NCBI RefSeq assembly: GCF_000612505.1
Contig: NZ_CP004078.1
Location: 1,414,001 to 1,478,000 of the forward strand
Length of the DNA stretch: 64,000 bases
From: Paenibacillus sabinae T27
GTDB taxonomy: Bacteria; Bacillota; Bacilli; Paenibacillales; Paenibacillaceae
Reading direction: 5' to 3'
Each line of letters begins with the position of its first letter. Positions within the stretch are counted from its first letter, which is position 1. A program made the translations under genes and the position numbers. The notes below the pieces were generated by a model. It was not told where the DNA came from. It saw only the letters and a program-made list of their open reading frames with translations, and did no database searches. Below are positions 53,529-63,984 of the stretch, in pieces.

Positions 53529-53972
53529 TTAAAAACGTTTCTCCATCTCGTAGCACATGCCCTGTGACGAATATCCGACCACGGAGTAGCCCAGCTTTTC
53601 ATAAAAAGCAAGCCCGGCGGCATTCCCGATATCTACAGCTACCCTGGATCGCAGGCATCCGCGTGATAGTGCAAACCGCTCCGCGCGGTCCATAAGCATA
53701 TTTCCCCAGCGTTTCCGCTTCGAAGACGAGTCGATGGCCAGCATATCGATGTACAGCAGATCTCCGTGCAGCATAAAGTGGACAAATCCCAGCGGGTCGC
53801 TGTCGTAATCGTGACTCGCCACAAGGGTAACTCCCCGTCCAAGCCGGTCAGGGAGTTCTTTTTTGACCTGATTCAGCATTTTTGCAGGCAGATGGGACAA
53901 TGGAACAAGCTCGGTCTCAATCAACCGGTGAATGATCGCGTCATCCTGTTTGGGTCTGCGGTAACGGATCAC
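53529..53972 (-). CDS. GNAT N-acetyltransferase
   Basis: 147 residues. It starts IRYRRPKQDDAIIHRLIETE, carries LYIDMLAIDSSSKRKRWGNM as the acetyl-CoA strand-loop region, and ends VAVDIGNAAGLAFYEKLGY. GTG at 53972 follows GAAGGGGGAAGCGCC and is preferred over the GTG at 53990. Substrate unknown. Confidence 0.85.
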   Translation of the reverse strand: MIRYRRPKQDDAIIHRLIETELVPLSHLPAKMLNQVKKELPDRLGRGVTLVASHDYDSDPLGFVHFMLHGDLLYIDMLAIDSSSKRKRWGNMLMDRAERFALSRGCLRSRVAVDIGNAAGLAFYEKLGYSVVGYSSQGMCYEMEKRF

Positions 53973-54078
53973 GGCGCTTCCCCCTTCCACATATTGTCGT
54001 ACATCATATGATTGGCAGGGGGGTGCGGGTTCCGCCCGGGACTAAAGAGGGACAAATCGGGCAGATTAAAATAAGGGA

Positions 54079-54107
54079 TTGACTAACCGTGTAAGGAATC
54101 ATATAAT
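54079..54107 (+). promoter_or_regulatory. Sigma-A promoter of the ilv-leu operon
   Basis: TTGACT (54079-54084), 17-base spacer, TATAAT (54102-54107). Confidence 0.85.
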
Positions 54108-54124
54108 GTGTCTAAACATTTCAA

Positions 54125-54478
54125 TGACTATATTCAACGGCAATGAAGAGGACGAAGTTTTAAGGGCTCTATTGACCAGAGAGCGAGTGGAACTGCTGAA
54201 ACCACCGCCAATACCCCTTATATACGAGCTCACCTCGGAGCTGTTTTCCTGAAAGGTCCGTTTATCAATTCGGCGGAATTATTAGGGGAAATCGTGTGGT
54301 CCGCGTTACGGACTTCAGGTTGCAGAAATCGGCTTATGCCTACATCGATGGGTTTTTGCATACCTGCCAAGGCATTGCATCGCGAGATGCATTGCAAATA
54401 TGGGTGGTACCACGGAAGAACAGCCTTTCGTCCCTCACGTGCTTATTGCGGCACGTGGGAGATGAAAGGCTTTTTTGA
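54125..54478 (+). ncRNA. T-box riboswitch, leucine specifier
   Basis: The leader contains the T-box sequence GGGTGGTACCACGG (54402-54415), whose TGGT bulge pairs with the uncharged tRNA end. In stem I the specifier loop reads GAG-CTC-ACC, giving CTC (54229-54231), a leucine codon, as in other Bacillales ilv operons. The terminator is a long stem, AGCCTTTC with GAAAGGCT outside and CACGTGC/GCACGTG inside (54422-54471), then six T. Uncharged tRNA-Leu would stabilise the antiterminator and switch on ilvBNC-leuA. Confidence 0.93.
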
Positions 54479-54561
54479 TTGTGTGAAGCCGGCTGATTCG
54501 AAGAATAATGGCGATCGTCGTTTGCATAGGAAGTTTGACATTTTGTAAGGAGGATGACTGA

Positions 54562-56304
54562 ATGATGACGCAAATACCGGAAGCGCGGTCAACAGAAGAG
54601 TTACGTAAGAAATGGATGAAGCCGGAAGTGATTACCGGATCGGAGATTTTGCTCCGCAGTCTGGTGCTTGAGGGCGTGGATACGGTGTTCGGATATCCCG
54701 GCGGAGCCGTCTTGTACATCTATGACGCACTGTACGGCTTCAATGATTTCAAACATGTGCTGACCCGCCATGAGCAAGGGGCGATTCACGCGGCTGACGG
54801 ATATGCAAGAGCAAGCGGCAAGACGGGCGTGTGTATCGCGACTTCCGGACCTGGAGCGACCAATCTGGTCACGGGCATTGCCACGGCCTACATGGACTCC
54901 GTTCCGCTGGTGGTGATCACGGGCAACGTATTCTCCAGCCTGATCGGTACGGACGCTTTCCAGGAAGCGGACATTACCGGCATCACGATGCCGATCACCA
55001 AACACAGCTATCTGGTGCGCAAGGTGGAGGATTTGCCAAGAATCATTCATGAAGCCTTCCACATTGCATCGACGGGCCGCAAGGGGCCGGTACTTATCGA
55101 TATTCCCAAGGATGTGTCCGCGGCGAAGACGCTGTTCACACCTGTGACAAGCGTGAACCTGCGGGGATACAATCCGCGCACGGTTCCGAACAAGCTGCAG
55201 CTCGACAAGCTGGTGCGTGCGATTTCGGAAGCCGAGCGGCCGATCATCATTGCCGGCGGGGGCGTTATTTATTCCGGCGCGCATGAGGAGATGTACGAAT
55301 TCGTCAAGAAGACGGAAATTCCGATCACGACCACATTGCTTGGACTGGGCGCTTTCCCGAGCGGCCATGAGCTGTGGATGGGCATGCCGGGCATGCACGG
55401 TACGTATACCGCGAACCACGCCATCCAGAACTGCGATCTGCTGATCAATATCGGCGCCCGGTTCGACGACCGCGTAACAGGCAAGCTTGACGGCTTTGCG
55501 CCAAAAGCGAAGATTGTCCATATCGACATCGACCCTGCCGAAATCGGGAAGAACGTATCCCCGGACATCCCGATCGTAGGCGATGTCAAGACGGTGCTGG
55601 AACTGCTGCTTCCCGAGGTGGAACGCGCTGCGAACGCGGACGCCTGGAGAGCGCAGATCGCCCAGTGGATGCAGGATCAGCCGCTTCGTTATAACGACGA
55701 CGGCAAAGTGCTGAAGCCGCAGTGGGTCATCGAGATGATCAATGACACTACGGAGGGGGAAGCGATTGTAACGACAGACGTCGGTCAGCATCAAATGTGG
55801 GCGGCGCAGTATTACAAGTTCAATCATCCGCGTTCCTGGGTGACCTCCGGCGGTCTTGGAACGATGGGCTTCGGTTTCCCGTCGGCGATCGGCGCGCAAA
55901 TGGCCAACCCGGAACGGCTTGTAGTTTCAATCAACGGCGACGGCGGCATGCAAATGTGTTCCCAGGAGCTGGCGATCTGCGCCATCCACAACATTCCGAT
56001 CAAGATCGTTGTTATCAATAACGAGGTGCTCGGCATGGTTCGCCAGTGGCAGAACCTCATTTATGAGAAGCGATACAGCTATACGGATCTGGCCGGAAGC
56101 CCGGATTTTGTGAAGCTGGCTGAAGCTTACGGGGTTAAGGGGCTTCGGGCGACCACGAAGGAAGAAGCAAGGTCGGCATGGCTGGAAGCTCTGGAAACGC
56201 CGGGACCGGTATTGGTGGAATTCCTCGTATCGAAGGACGAGAATGTCTATCCGATGGTAACCCAGGGCTCGACCATCGATCAAATGCTGATGGGGGATGA
56301 ATAA
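54562..56304 (+). CDS. ilvB: Acetolactate synthase large subunit
   Basis: 580 residues, ThDP-dependent enzyme of valine, leucine and isoleucine synthesis. Visible are [12 protein letters not shown], the catalytic Glu in [19 protein letters not shown], and the ThDP-Mg motif NGDGGMQM with a later [16 protein letters not shown] at 54562 follows GTAAGGAGGATGACTGA. First gene after the T-box. Confidence 0.96.
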   Translation: MMTQIPEARSTEELRKKWMKPEVITGSEILLRSLVLEGVDTVFGYPGGAVLYIYDALYGFNDFKHVLTRHEQGAIHAADGYARASGKTGVCIATSGPGATNLVTGIATAYMDSVPLVVITGNVFSSLIGTDAFQEADITGITMPITKHSYLVRKVEDLPRIIHEAFHIASTGRKGPVLIDIPKDVSAAKTLFTPVTSVNLRGYNPRTVPNKLQLDKLVRAISEAERPIIIAGGGVIYSGAHEEMYEFVKKTEIPITTTLLGLGAFPSGHELWMGMPGMHGTYTANHAIQNCDLLINIGARFDDRVTGKLDGFAPKAKIVHIDIDPAEIGKNVSPDIPIVGDVKTVLELLLPEVERAANADAWRAQIAQWMQDQPLRYNDDGKVLKPQWVIEMINDTTEGEAIVTTDVGQHQMWAAQYYKFNHPRSWVTSGGLGTMGFGFPSAIGAQMANPERLVVSINGDGGMQMCSQELAICAIHNIPIKIVVINNEVLGMVRQWQNLIYEKRYSYTDLAGSPDFVKLAEAYGVKGLRATTKEEARSAWLEALETPGPVLVEFLVSKDENVYPMVTQGSTIDQMLMGDE

Positions 56305-56306
56305 CA

Positions 56307-56792
56307 GTGGCAAGAAATACGATTTCCGTACTCGTTAACGATCAGCCCGGGGTACTCCAGCGGGTATCGGGGCTGTTCGGACGGCGTGGCTTTAATATCG
56401 AGAGCATTACCGTCGGTCAATCGGAGGAAGCGGGGCTGTCCCGGATGGTCATTGTGACCTTGGGAGACGAGGAGCAGCTGGAACAGATAGAGAAGCAGCT
56501 CTACAAGCTGATCGACGTCATCAAAGTAATCGACCTCAGCGTAAGGCCGATGGTTGCCCGCGAGCTGGCGTTGATCAAAGTCAAAGCCGACCCTTCCGAG
56601 CGGCCGGAGATTATGGGTGTAGTCGAAACTTTCCGCGCTTCCGTTGTCGATATCGGCAGCACGAGCCTGCTTGTGCAGGTGGTCGGGGACACGCAGAAGA
56701 TCGACGCCATGATCGAGCTCTTGAAGCCTTACGGCATCAGGGAACTTTCGCGTACGGGCGTTACGGCAATGCTCCGCGGAAATGTACAGTAG
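56307..56792 (+). CDS. ilvN: Acetolactate synthase small regulatory subunit
   Basis: 161 residues. An N-terminal ACT domain (ISVLVNDQPGVLQRVSGLFG, RRGFNIESITVG) mediates valine feedback, and the C-terminal half is the ALS_ss_C domain. GTG at 56307, 2 bases after the ilvB stop, behind TGGGGGATGAATAACA. It activates and regulates IlvB. Confidence 0.95.
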   Translation: MARNTISVLVNDQPGVLQRVSGLFGRRGFNIESITVGQSEEAGLSRMVIVTLGDEEQLEQIEKQLYKLIDVIKVIDLSVRPMVARELALIKVKADPSERPEIMGVVETFRASVVDIGSTSLLVQVVGDTQKIDAMIELLKPYGIRELSRTGVTAMLRGNVQ

Positions 56793-57952
<1,160 letters not shown>

Positions 57953-58090
57953 GACAGACATAATCAGTACCCGGATTCACATATACTGCATTTTGCACAA
58001 TGCTTATACATGCAAGTCTTCAGGTGCGGCTCCGCTTCTAGCGGGCCGCATTTGGAGCGTTTGAAGATTACTTTAAAGGAGGTGCCCGGC

Positions 58091-59632
58091 ATGCGGAAAA
58101 TTTATATTTTCGATACAACGCTGCGTGACGGAGAACAGTCCCCCGGCGTGAATCTGAATACTCGCGAGAAGCTGGAAATTGCCTATCAGCTGGAAAGGTT
58201 GGGTATTGACCGGATGGAGGCGGGATTTCCCGCGGCGTCGCCAGGTGATTTGGCCGCGGTCAATGCCGTTGCCCGGGCGGTAAAGAATGTGACGGTCATC
58301 GGTCTTTCCCGCTCCCGCGAGACGGATATTGATGCCGTCAGGGAGGCGCTTCAGGGTGCTCAGGACCCCTGCATTCATCTGTTCCTCGCCACTTCTCCGA
58401 TTCACCGACAGCACAAGCTTCGGATGGATAAAGGGCAGGTGTTGGAGACTGCGCAGGCAGCTATCCGGTACGCGAAGAAGTATTTCCCCAAGCTGGAGTT
58501 CTCGCTGGAGGATGCGGGGCGGACCGAGCTTGACTTTATGGCCGAGGTCGTCGGCATGGCGGTACGTGAAGGCGCGAACGTCATCAACATTCCCGATACG
58601 GTCGGTTATCTGAACCCCGCGGAATACGGGGCGATCTTCAAATATTTAAAGGAAAATGTTCCCGATATAGATCGCGTTCAGCTTAGCGCGCATTGCCATA
58701 ACGATCTGGGAATGGCAACGGCGAACACGCTGGCGGCCATACAGAACGGGGCGGATCAAATCGAGGGCACGATCAACGGCATTGGCGAACGGGCGGGCAA
58801 TACGGCCATTGAAGAAGTGGCGATGGCGCTGGAAACGCGCAGCGAATATTTCGGCGCGAAGACCTCGCTTGTCCTGTCCGAAATCTCCCGTACGAGCCGT
58901 CTGGTCAGCAAGCTGACCGGCATGGTGGTGCCGGGCAACAAGGCGATCGTTGGCGCGAACGCTTTTGCTCATGAGTCGGGTATCCATCAGGACGGCATGC
59001 TGAAGGAGAAGACGACGTACGAGATCATGACGCCGGAAACGATCGGTTTGAAAGAAAGCAAGCTGGTGCTCGGCAAGCATTCCGGGCGGCACGCCTTCCG
59101 CGACAAGTTGAGCGATCTCGGCTATGATCTGCCGGAAGACGAGTTGAATGCAGCGTTCTCCAAATTCAAGGAGCTGGCGGACAAGAAAAAGGAAGTATCC
59201 GACGAGGATATCCTCGCGCTGCTGGAAGCCAGACTGCTCGATACGCCGGAAATCTACAGCCTGCGCACCCTGTATGTCACATACGGCAATGAAGCGACGC
59301 CTACGGCGAAGCTGGTTCTAAGCGGTCCGCCGCAGGAACCGATTGTCGCCGAAGCCGAAGGGAACGGTTCGGTGGATGCGATTTATAACGCGATCGACCA
59401 GGCGACGGGCGAGGAAGTCAAGCTTGACGACTATTCCATTAAATCGGTCAGCCAGGGCAAGGACGCCCAGGGCGAAGTGCACGTCATTCTGTCGCAGGGC
59501 ATTGTAGCCGCGGCGGGAAGAGGACTCAGCACCGATATTCTGGAAGCCAGTGCCCGGGCTTATCTGGATGCGCTGAACAAGCTCATCGAGAAGCGCAAGA
59601 CGTATACGGGGCGTGAAAACGCCCATTTATAG
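58091..59632 (+). CDS. leuA: 2-isopropylmalate synthase
   Basis: 513 residues. It condenses acetyl-CoA with 2-ketoisovalerate, the first step of leucine synthesis. The TIM barrel begins [17 protein letters not shown], with [15 protein letters not shown] holding metal His residues; the C-terminal LeuA dimer domain provides leucine feedback. ATG at 58091 follows AAAGGAGGTGCCCGGC; the upstream frame to 58010 is not conserved. leuB, leuC and leuD do not follow here, since a terminator and unrelated genes come next. Confidence 0.96.
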   Translation: MRKIYIFDTTLRDGEQSPGVNLNTREKLEIAYQLERLGIDRMEAGFPAASPGDLAAVNAVARAVKNVTVIGLSRSRETDIDAVREALQGAQDPCIHLFLATSPIHRQHKLRMDKGQVLETAQAAIRYAKKYFPKLEFSLEDAGRTELDFMAEVVGMAVREGANVINIPDTVGYLNPAEYGAIFKYLKENVPDIDRVQLSAHCHNDLGMATANTLAAIQNGADQIEGTINGIGERAGNTAIEEVAMALETRSEYFGAKTSLVLSEISRTSRLVSKLTGMVVPGNKAIVGANAFAHESGIHQDGMLKEKTTYEIMTPETIGLKESKLVLGKHSGRHAFRDKLSDLGYDLPEDELNAAFSKFKELADKKKEVSDEDILALLEARLLDTPEIYSLRTLYVTYGNEATPTAKLVLSGPPQEPIVAEAEGNGSVDAIYNAIDQATGEEVKLDDYSIKSVSQGKDAQGEVHVILSQGIVAAAGRGLSTDILEASARAYLDALNKLIEKRKTYTGRENAHL

Positions 59633-59679
59633 CAAGTGGAGCTGCCGTTTCCTACTTAGACTGAAGACGGCGAAACCCG

Positions 59680-59732
59680 AAGGACTGCATAAGGACGCGG
59701 ATGATTCCGACGTCTTTCGCAGTCCTTTTTTA
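59680..59732 (+). terminator. Terminator of the ilv-leu operon
   Basis: AAGGACTGC and GCAGTCCTT with inner GACG/CGTC, followed by TTTTT. Confidence 0.9.
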
Positions 59733-59816
59733 TCGACACTGCCGCCAGGAATGACGAAGGGGATAAAAGGCAATCCGCCTTCTCATACTAGATGTGTGAA
59801 GATGGAGGTGAAGGTC

Positions 59817-59987
59817 ATGCCCAAAAACAGCGCCGATCCCAAGAAGGACCGTGCGGATAACCGCGCAGACAAGAAAGACAATCAGCAAAACAAGGCCCAT
59901 TTCACCGAAGAGCCCCAGATGCTGAATAACAGCAAAGCGGCCGATTATGTACCCAGCTTAAACGGTGTTACCAAAAATGAAACGTAA
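59817..59987 (+). CDS. Small, very hydrophilic protein of unknown function
   Basis: 56 residues, nearly half Lys, Asp, Asn and Arg in the first 30 (DRADNRADKKDNQQNK), then FTEEPQMLNNSKAADYVPSL. It has no hydrophobic core and is probably disordered. ATG at 59817 follows GATGGAGGTGAAGGTC. It resembles small spore-associated proteins in composition, but no family motif is visible. Confidence 0.65.
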   Translation: MPKNSADPKKDRADNRADKKDNQQNKAHFTEEPQMLNNSKAADYVPSLNGVTKNET

Positions 59988-59994
59988 ATAACCG

Positions 59995-60040
59995 AAAAGG
60001 CTGCTCTTACACCGCCTGATGGACGGGAGAGCAGCCTTGC
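59995..60040. terminator. Hairpin between the small protein and the EamA gene
   Basis: AAGGCTGCTCT and AGAGCAGCCTT form an 11-base perfect stem. The T-run is on the leftward side (CCTTTTCGG), so it mainly serves the EamA gene. Confidence 0.7.
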
Positions 60041-60053
60041 CATGTTTGGAATC

Positions 60054-60929
60054 TTATTTTTTCTCGTAAAGAACCAATACAACCCCGCTAAGAATCAGGA
60101 CGGACCCGAACCAGAACGTAACGCCTATCTTCTCGCCAAGAATAAGCCAGCCAAGCCATGTCCCCACTACAGGTTGAAAGAAGAAAAACAGCCCCCCGCT
60201 TGAAGCGTTAAGCATTTGCAATCCCCGGTTCCAGAGCAGGAATCCCCCAGCCGTTGAGACAATCCCCAAATACAAGATGCCTCCCCAGATCGCAGGATGT
60301 CCCAATTGAGCGACAGGGATGGCGGATAACCGCCCCAAAACAAAAGGGGTCAATACGATCAGGGCAACCAGAATGGAATAAGTCGTCACGACAATCTGCG
60401 AATAATCACTCGGCACGCGCTTGACCAGAACCGACATGAGCGCCCAGGTTAGCGCGGCCACAAGCAGTGAAATGCCGCCAAGCTTGCCGGTCAGATTCAC
60501 ATGATCGACGCCGACGATGAGAAGAACTCCGATGGTCGCGAGGCAGACGGAAAGCCCCTTTTGTACAGTGAGCCGTTCTTTAAGCAGCAGCCGGGCAAAA
60601 ATAACCATAAATGCCGGTGTCGAAGAAGTGATAATCGCTCCCATTTGTGCAGAGGACAGCATGGTGCCCGTTTCCTGGGTAACAATCGAAATCGCGTTGC
60701 CGATGATTCCAATAGCTATGATGAGAAAGATATCCCGTTTATGGATTCGCCAGCTTTGCCGTTTGATCCATCCGATCGCAGCAAGGGCGATTATAGCTAC
60801 CAAATAGCGCATCCACACCAGCTCAAGCGGCGGTATGACCGCTACGACTATTTTAACGACGACGTACATTCCGCCCCAAATGCTGGCGGCTAAAGCCAAA
60901 TAGATCGAACCTAACCAAGTGTTTTTCAT
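60054..60929 (-). CDS. EamA/DMT-family transporter
   Basis: 291 residues with ten predicted helices in two EamA repeats (first repeat opens WGGMYVVVKIVVAVIPPLEL, second opens GGISLLVAALTWALMSVLVK). Members export amino acids or other metabolites. It ends in a basic tail (YEKK). ATG at 60929 follows CGGAGGGTACAAACAACAA. Substrate unknown. Confidence 0.92.
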   Translation of the reverse strand: MKNTWLGSIYLALAASIWGGMYVVVKIVVAVIPPLELVWMRYLVAIIALAAIGWIKRQSWRIHKRDIFLIIAIGIIGNAISIVTQETGTMLSSAQMGAIITSSTPAFMVIFARLLLKERLTVQKGLSVCLATIGVLLIVGVDHVNLTGKLGGISLLVAALTWALMSVLVKRVPSDYSQIVVTTYSILVALIVLTPFVLGRLSAIPVAQLGHPAIWGGILYLGIVSTAGGFLLWNRGLQMLNASSGGLFFFFQPVVGTWLGWLILGEKIGVTFWFGSVLILSGVVLVLYEKK

Positions 60930-61337
60930 TTGTTGTTTGTACCCTCCGTTTATAATTATAGGCCGGTAAAATGCCCTTAACGGAGAGATGCAGGCACCTT
61001 CACTCCACTAAGGGCGTTAGAGTGCTGCAGGTACATCGTTTTCAAATAATGGCGCCAAGTACATCTTATCCACCTCAAGTCTTATCTGAATTAAGTTATA
61101 CATTTTTCTAATCGTAGCAGATGGGTCTAAATTTGAACAGACAACCCGGATTTTTTGAGCCGCCGGATTAATCATTCTCAGACGCACCTGCGCGGCGTGA
61201 AATTTCACCTGAACGTTTGCCCAAAATCAGGTTATGATTAAATCAACGATTTTTGCAGGGGGGAAGAAGGTTCGGACGTCAAACGTAATATAGAGGGGGA
61301 GGGGAGACAACTGGAAGAGGCGGAATGGATATCGGCC
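60930..61337. other. Divergent region between EamA and the ECF sigma gene
   Basis: Holds the EamA promoter region, one doubtful leftward small frame (61020-61175) and the purine-rich leader of the sigma gene with two stacked GGGGGAGGGGAG-like ribosome sites. No sigma-W-type promoter (TGAAAC, CGTA) could be placed with confidence. Confidence 0.45.
61017..61175 (-). CDS. Doubtful small leftward gene
   Basis: A 52-residue frame from ATG 61175 with CAGGTGCGTCTGAGA before it. The chain (QKIRVVCSNLDPSATIRKMY, LAPLFENDVPAAL) has normal amino-acid balance, which is the only support. A GTG start at 61208 is also possible. Unknown function. Confidence 0.3.
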   Translation of the reverse strand: MINPAAQKIRVVCSNLDPSATIRKMYNLIQIRLEVDKMYLAPLFENDVPAAL

Positions 61338-61853
61338 GTGTTAAGCGGCGAGCGTCAAGCTTTTGCGCATCTGGTGACGCGTTATCAGGGCATGGTATAC
61401 CGGGTGTGCGTAAAAATAACGGGAGAACCCGAGTCGGCCAAAGACATGGCCCAGGAGGTATTCATTAAAGCCTACAAGGCGCTTCCCTCCTTCCGGGGTC
61501 AATCCTCATTTTCTACCTGGTTGTACCGCATCGCCTACCGCACTTGTCTCGACTACAAAAGAGCGAGTGACAGGGAGTGGAAGCACCGCAGCATGGCGGA
61601 TTACACGGAGAATGACTATGTGACCGACCAGACACCGGAGCATGCCGTGCTTCGCAAGGAGGCCTCCGAAGAGCTTGGCGAAAGTGTGAACAGTCTTGCG
61701 GAACCGTACCGGTCGGTTGTGCAGCTGTACTATTTTAACAGGCAAAGCTATCAGGAAATTGCGGAAGTGAAGGGCGTCTCGGTAAAAACGGTCGAGTCCC
61801 AGCTGTACCGCGCCAGACAGATCATGCGAAGAAAAGGGGAGAGATGGGAATGA
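61338..61853 (+). CDS. ECF sigma factor, SigW-like
   Basis: 171 residues from GTG 61338. Region 2 reads ESAKDMAQEVFIKAYKALPS and STWLYRIAYRTCLDYKR; region 4 reads LAEPYRSVVQLYYFNRQSYQEIAEVKGVSVKTVESQLYRAR in adjoining blocks. Only about 8 residues precede region 2, and the GTG lacks a ribosome site; CTG at 61311 sits behind AGGGGAGACAA and would add the expected N-terminal helix, so the true start may be there. It is followed by its zinc-finger anti-sigma factor. Confidence 0.9.
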   Translation: MLSGERQAFAHLVTRYQGMVYRVCVKITGEPESAKDMAQEVFIKAYKALPSFRGQSSFSTWLYRIAYRTCLDYKRASDREWKHRSMADYTENDYVTDQTPEHAVLRKEASEELGESVNSLAEPYRSVVQLYYFNRQSYQEIAEVKGVSVKTVESQLYRARQIMRRKGERWE

Positions 61854-62302
61854 AATGTACTGCAGTGACGGAATGGCTTCCCCATTATATCGAAGGTCTT
61901 CTGTCTCCCGAAGCGGAGCGGGAATTGACGCGTCATATCGAAGGATGTTCCGGCTGCGCACGGTGGCTGGAGGAAGCAAGGGCGATGGAACAGATATGGA
62001 AAGAGATGGACGGCGACGATGAGCTCAGGCTGTCTTTCGGGGGGCCCGATCTTGTCCCGCCGGTGATGGCGGAAATCGAACGGCTGGAGGACGCGCGGCG
62101 CAGCAATAATACGCAAGACAGTCCTTCCAGAAGACGGTTTGCGCTCCGGACCTCATGGATTCACTATGGCCTTGCCGCCTGTCTAACCTTTGTACTGCTG
62201 GAGTTCGGCGTGTTTGAGCAGCTGGGCTACGGGCTTACCGAAATCAACGGCCATATGTCGAGCTCGGTTACCAAGCTGTTCGGCGCCCAAAGAACGCATT
62301 AA
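61850..62302 (+). CDS. Zinc-finger (zf-HC2) anti-sigma factor
   Basis: 150 residues. The cytoplasmic part has the ZAS zinc motif, Cys3 and HIEGCSGC (His29, Cys33, Cys36), followed by one membrane helix around 103-125 (HYGLAACLTFVLLEFGVF). It binds the sigma factor until an envelope signal triggers release, as RsiW does. ATG at 61850 is preferred over 61844 on ribosome-site spacing; both overlap the sigma gene, so the pair is co-translated. Confidence 0.9.
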   Translation: MKCTAVTEWLPHYIEGLLSPEAERELTRHIEGCSGCARWLEEARAMEQIWKEMDGDDELRLSFGGPDLVPPVMAEIERLEDARRSNNTQDSPSRRRFALRTSWIHYGLAACLTFVLLEFGVFEQLGYGLTEINGHMSSSVTKLFGAQRTH

Positions 62303-62374
62303 GCGGTTGAAGACAAATAAATCGATATTTTGCATGCGGAATGTCGGCAATACACCTAATCAGGAGGACATTAC

Positions 62375-62875
62375 ATGATCAAGAAGAAACGCTGGCTCAC
62401 CTTTATGCTGGCCATGGTTCCGGGACTCGGACATTTGTACCTGGGCTTCAAAAAACAGGGAATGCAGTTTATGATCGGCGCGTTTGCCTGCATCATTTGC
62501 ATTCCTTCCATCCCGCAGGTTTTCCCGTTCGCGCTGGCCGCCCTGTGGTTTTACCAGCTGTTCGACGCGCTTCAAAAAGCAACCTGGAATAAGCTTGCGG
62601 CCGCTGAACAAGAACGGCTGATGTACGGACCGGAAGACTTCGGCGCGCCGTGGCCGCCGCTTTCCATGCCGCCGATGCCCGATTATCCGAAGGATGACGT
62701 GAATCCGGTGCTGCTTGGAGGCGCCTGCATCATTGCGGGGGCAGCTCTGCTGCTCATCACAATATTCCCGGATTTGTGGATGCTGCTTTCAGATTTAAAT
62801 ATCGGCACGATCCTGGTAGCGGTTGGCCTAATCGGTTACGGGCTGCATATGCTAAAGAAAAATACTAGAGCATAG
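62375..62875 (+). CDS. Membrane protein of the sigma operon
   Basis: 166 residues. The first helix pair (FMLAMVPGLGHLYLGFKKQG, then FMIGAFACIICIPSIPQVF) has the G-x-GHLYLG-x-KKG turn of TM2-like proteins. A proline-rich loop (APWPPLSMPPMPDYPKDD) leads to two further helices. ATG at 62375 follows AGGAGGACATTAC. It lies between the anti-sigma gene and the DUF4097 gene and probably works with the latter, as LiaI-like proteins do with LiaF-like ones (inference). Confidence 0.8.
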   Translation: MIKKKRWLTFMLAMVPGLGHLYLGFKKQGMQFMIGAFACIICIPSIPQVFPFALAALWFYQLFDALQKATWNKLAAAEQERLMYGPEDFGAPWPPLSMPPMPDYPKDDVNPVLLGGACIIAGAALLLITIFPDLWMLLSDLNIGTILVAVGLIGYGLHMLKKNTRA

Positions 62876-62886
62876 AACGGAGAACT

Positions 62887-63984
62887 ATGGGCATGGGAAG
62901 ATGGAAAATCGGAAGTCTGACTGCGGCGCTTGGCTGCATTGCGCTTGGCATCATCATTGCGCTGATTCAATACGGGAAGCTTACCTTTGCGGCTATCGGG
63001 TATTTATGGCCGGCGCTGCTCATCCTGCTGGGACTGGAAATGCTGGTACGTCTGCTCAATCGATCGGAGACCAGGACACGGGTAAGCGGCTGGGCTATCG
63101 TCCTGATTGTACTGCTGGGGATCGTGAGCGGAGGACAATCGGCGCTTCCGGGAGGATCGCTGGACACTATATTGGGGAAGGCGCATTTAAGCTCGGTTAA
63201 CGGAACGCTACAAATTGGGTCTAATATTAAAAAAGTTGTCATTTCCATTCCAAACGGCAAGGTTAAGGTAAACGGGACTGAAGGAAGCGTTCTGACTTAT
63301 GAAGGCAAGCTGATGTCCCCGGGCAGCAGCAAGAGCGAAAGCGAACAGGCGATGCAAGAGTACTGGAAGGTAAGAACGGTTGGAGATACGGCAGTGCTTG
63401 AAATGACTGCGGAAAAGAGCCTTTTATCGGGGATTTACTTCGGTTTTACCGGCAACAGTCCGTATCTGAATGTAAGTCTTCCGGCGGCGCTCGCTGTCAA
63501 GATCAACACAAGCGACGGTTCCCTGGACGTTTCGGATCTGGGGGGCGGAATTGAAGCCGACACCTCCAATGGCAGAATCGAAATGAAAGGCATAAAGGGA
63601 GGAGTCAAGGCCAGCACCAGCAACGGCTCGCTAAACCTGCAAAATGTGGACGGAGGTGCGCACATCACCAGCTCCAACGGTTCCATTACGCTTGAGGGGA
63701 TTTCCGGCCAAGTGTACGCCAAGAGCAGCAACGGCAAAATCGTCATTAAATCCCCCATTACGGGAAATTGGGATTGCACTTCCAGCAACGGCAGCATCTC
63801 GCTGACGATGCCTGAGAAGACAGATGCGACAATTGCAGCGGATACGAGCAACGGTTCGCTGAAAGGAAGCGTAAATTGGCAGGAAAAAAGCGGCGATCAA
63901 GGTACCGCTGTGCTTGGAAGCGGGAACTACACCGTCAAGCTGTCCACGACGAATGGCAGCGTGACCGCGGATATCGCGCAATAG
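62887..63984 (+). CDS. DUF4097 beta-helix protein with LiaF-like membrane part
   Basis: 365 residues. Three N-terminal helices (about 5-90: LGCIALGIIIALIQYG, YLWPALLILLGLEMLV, AIVLIVLLGIVSGG) resemble the LiaI/LiaF membrane region. The rest is a DUF4097 domain built of about 19-residue rungs marked by SDGSLDV, SNGRIEM, SNGSLNL, SNGSITL, SNGKIVI, SNGSISL and SNGSLKG, forming a right-handed beta helix. LiaX, LiaF and related proteins use such modules in antimicrobial-peptide and envelope stress sensing. GGAG at 62879 serves ATG 62887 or, with better spacing, ATG 62893. Confidence 0.87.
   Translation: MGMGRWKIGSLTAALGCIALGIIIALIQYGKLTFAAIGYLWPALLILLGLEMLVRLLNRSETRTRVSGWAIVLIVLLGIVSGGQSALPGGSLDTILGKAHLSSVNGTLQIGSNIKKVVISIPNGKVKVNGTEGSVLTYEGKLMSPGSSKSESEQAMQEYWKVRTVGDTAVLEMTAEKSLLSGIYFGFTGNSPYLNVSLPAALAVKINTSDGSLDVSDLGGGIEADTSNGRIEMKGIKGGVKASTSNGSLNLQNVDGGAHITSSNGSITLEGISGQVYAKSSNGKIVIKSPITGNWDCTSSNGSISLTMPEKTDATIAADTSNGSLKGSVNWQEKSGDQGTAVLGSGNYTVKLSTTNGSVTADIAQ

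Noticed and set aside
54601..55899. 432-codon leftward open frame opposite ilvB
   Set aside because: Shadow of a fully recognisable acetolactate synthase gene; no ribosome site.
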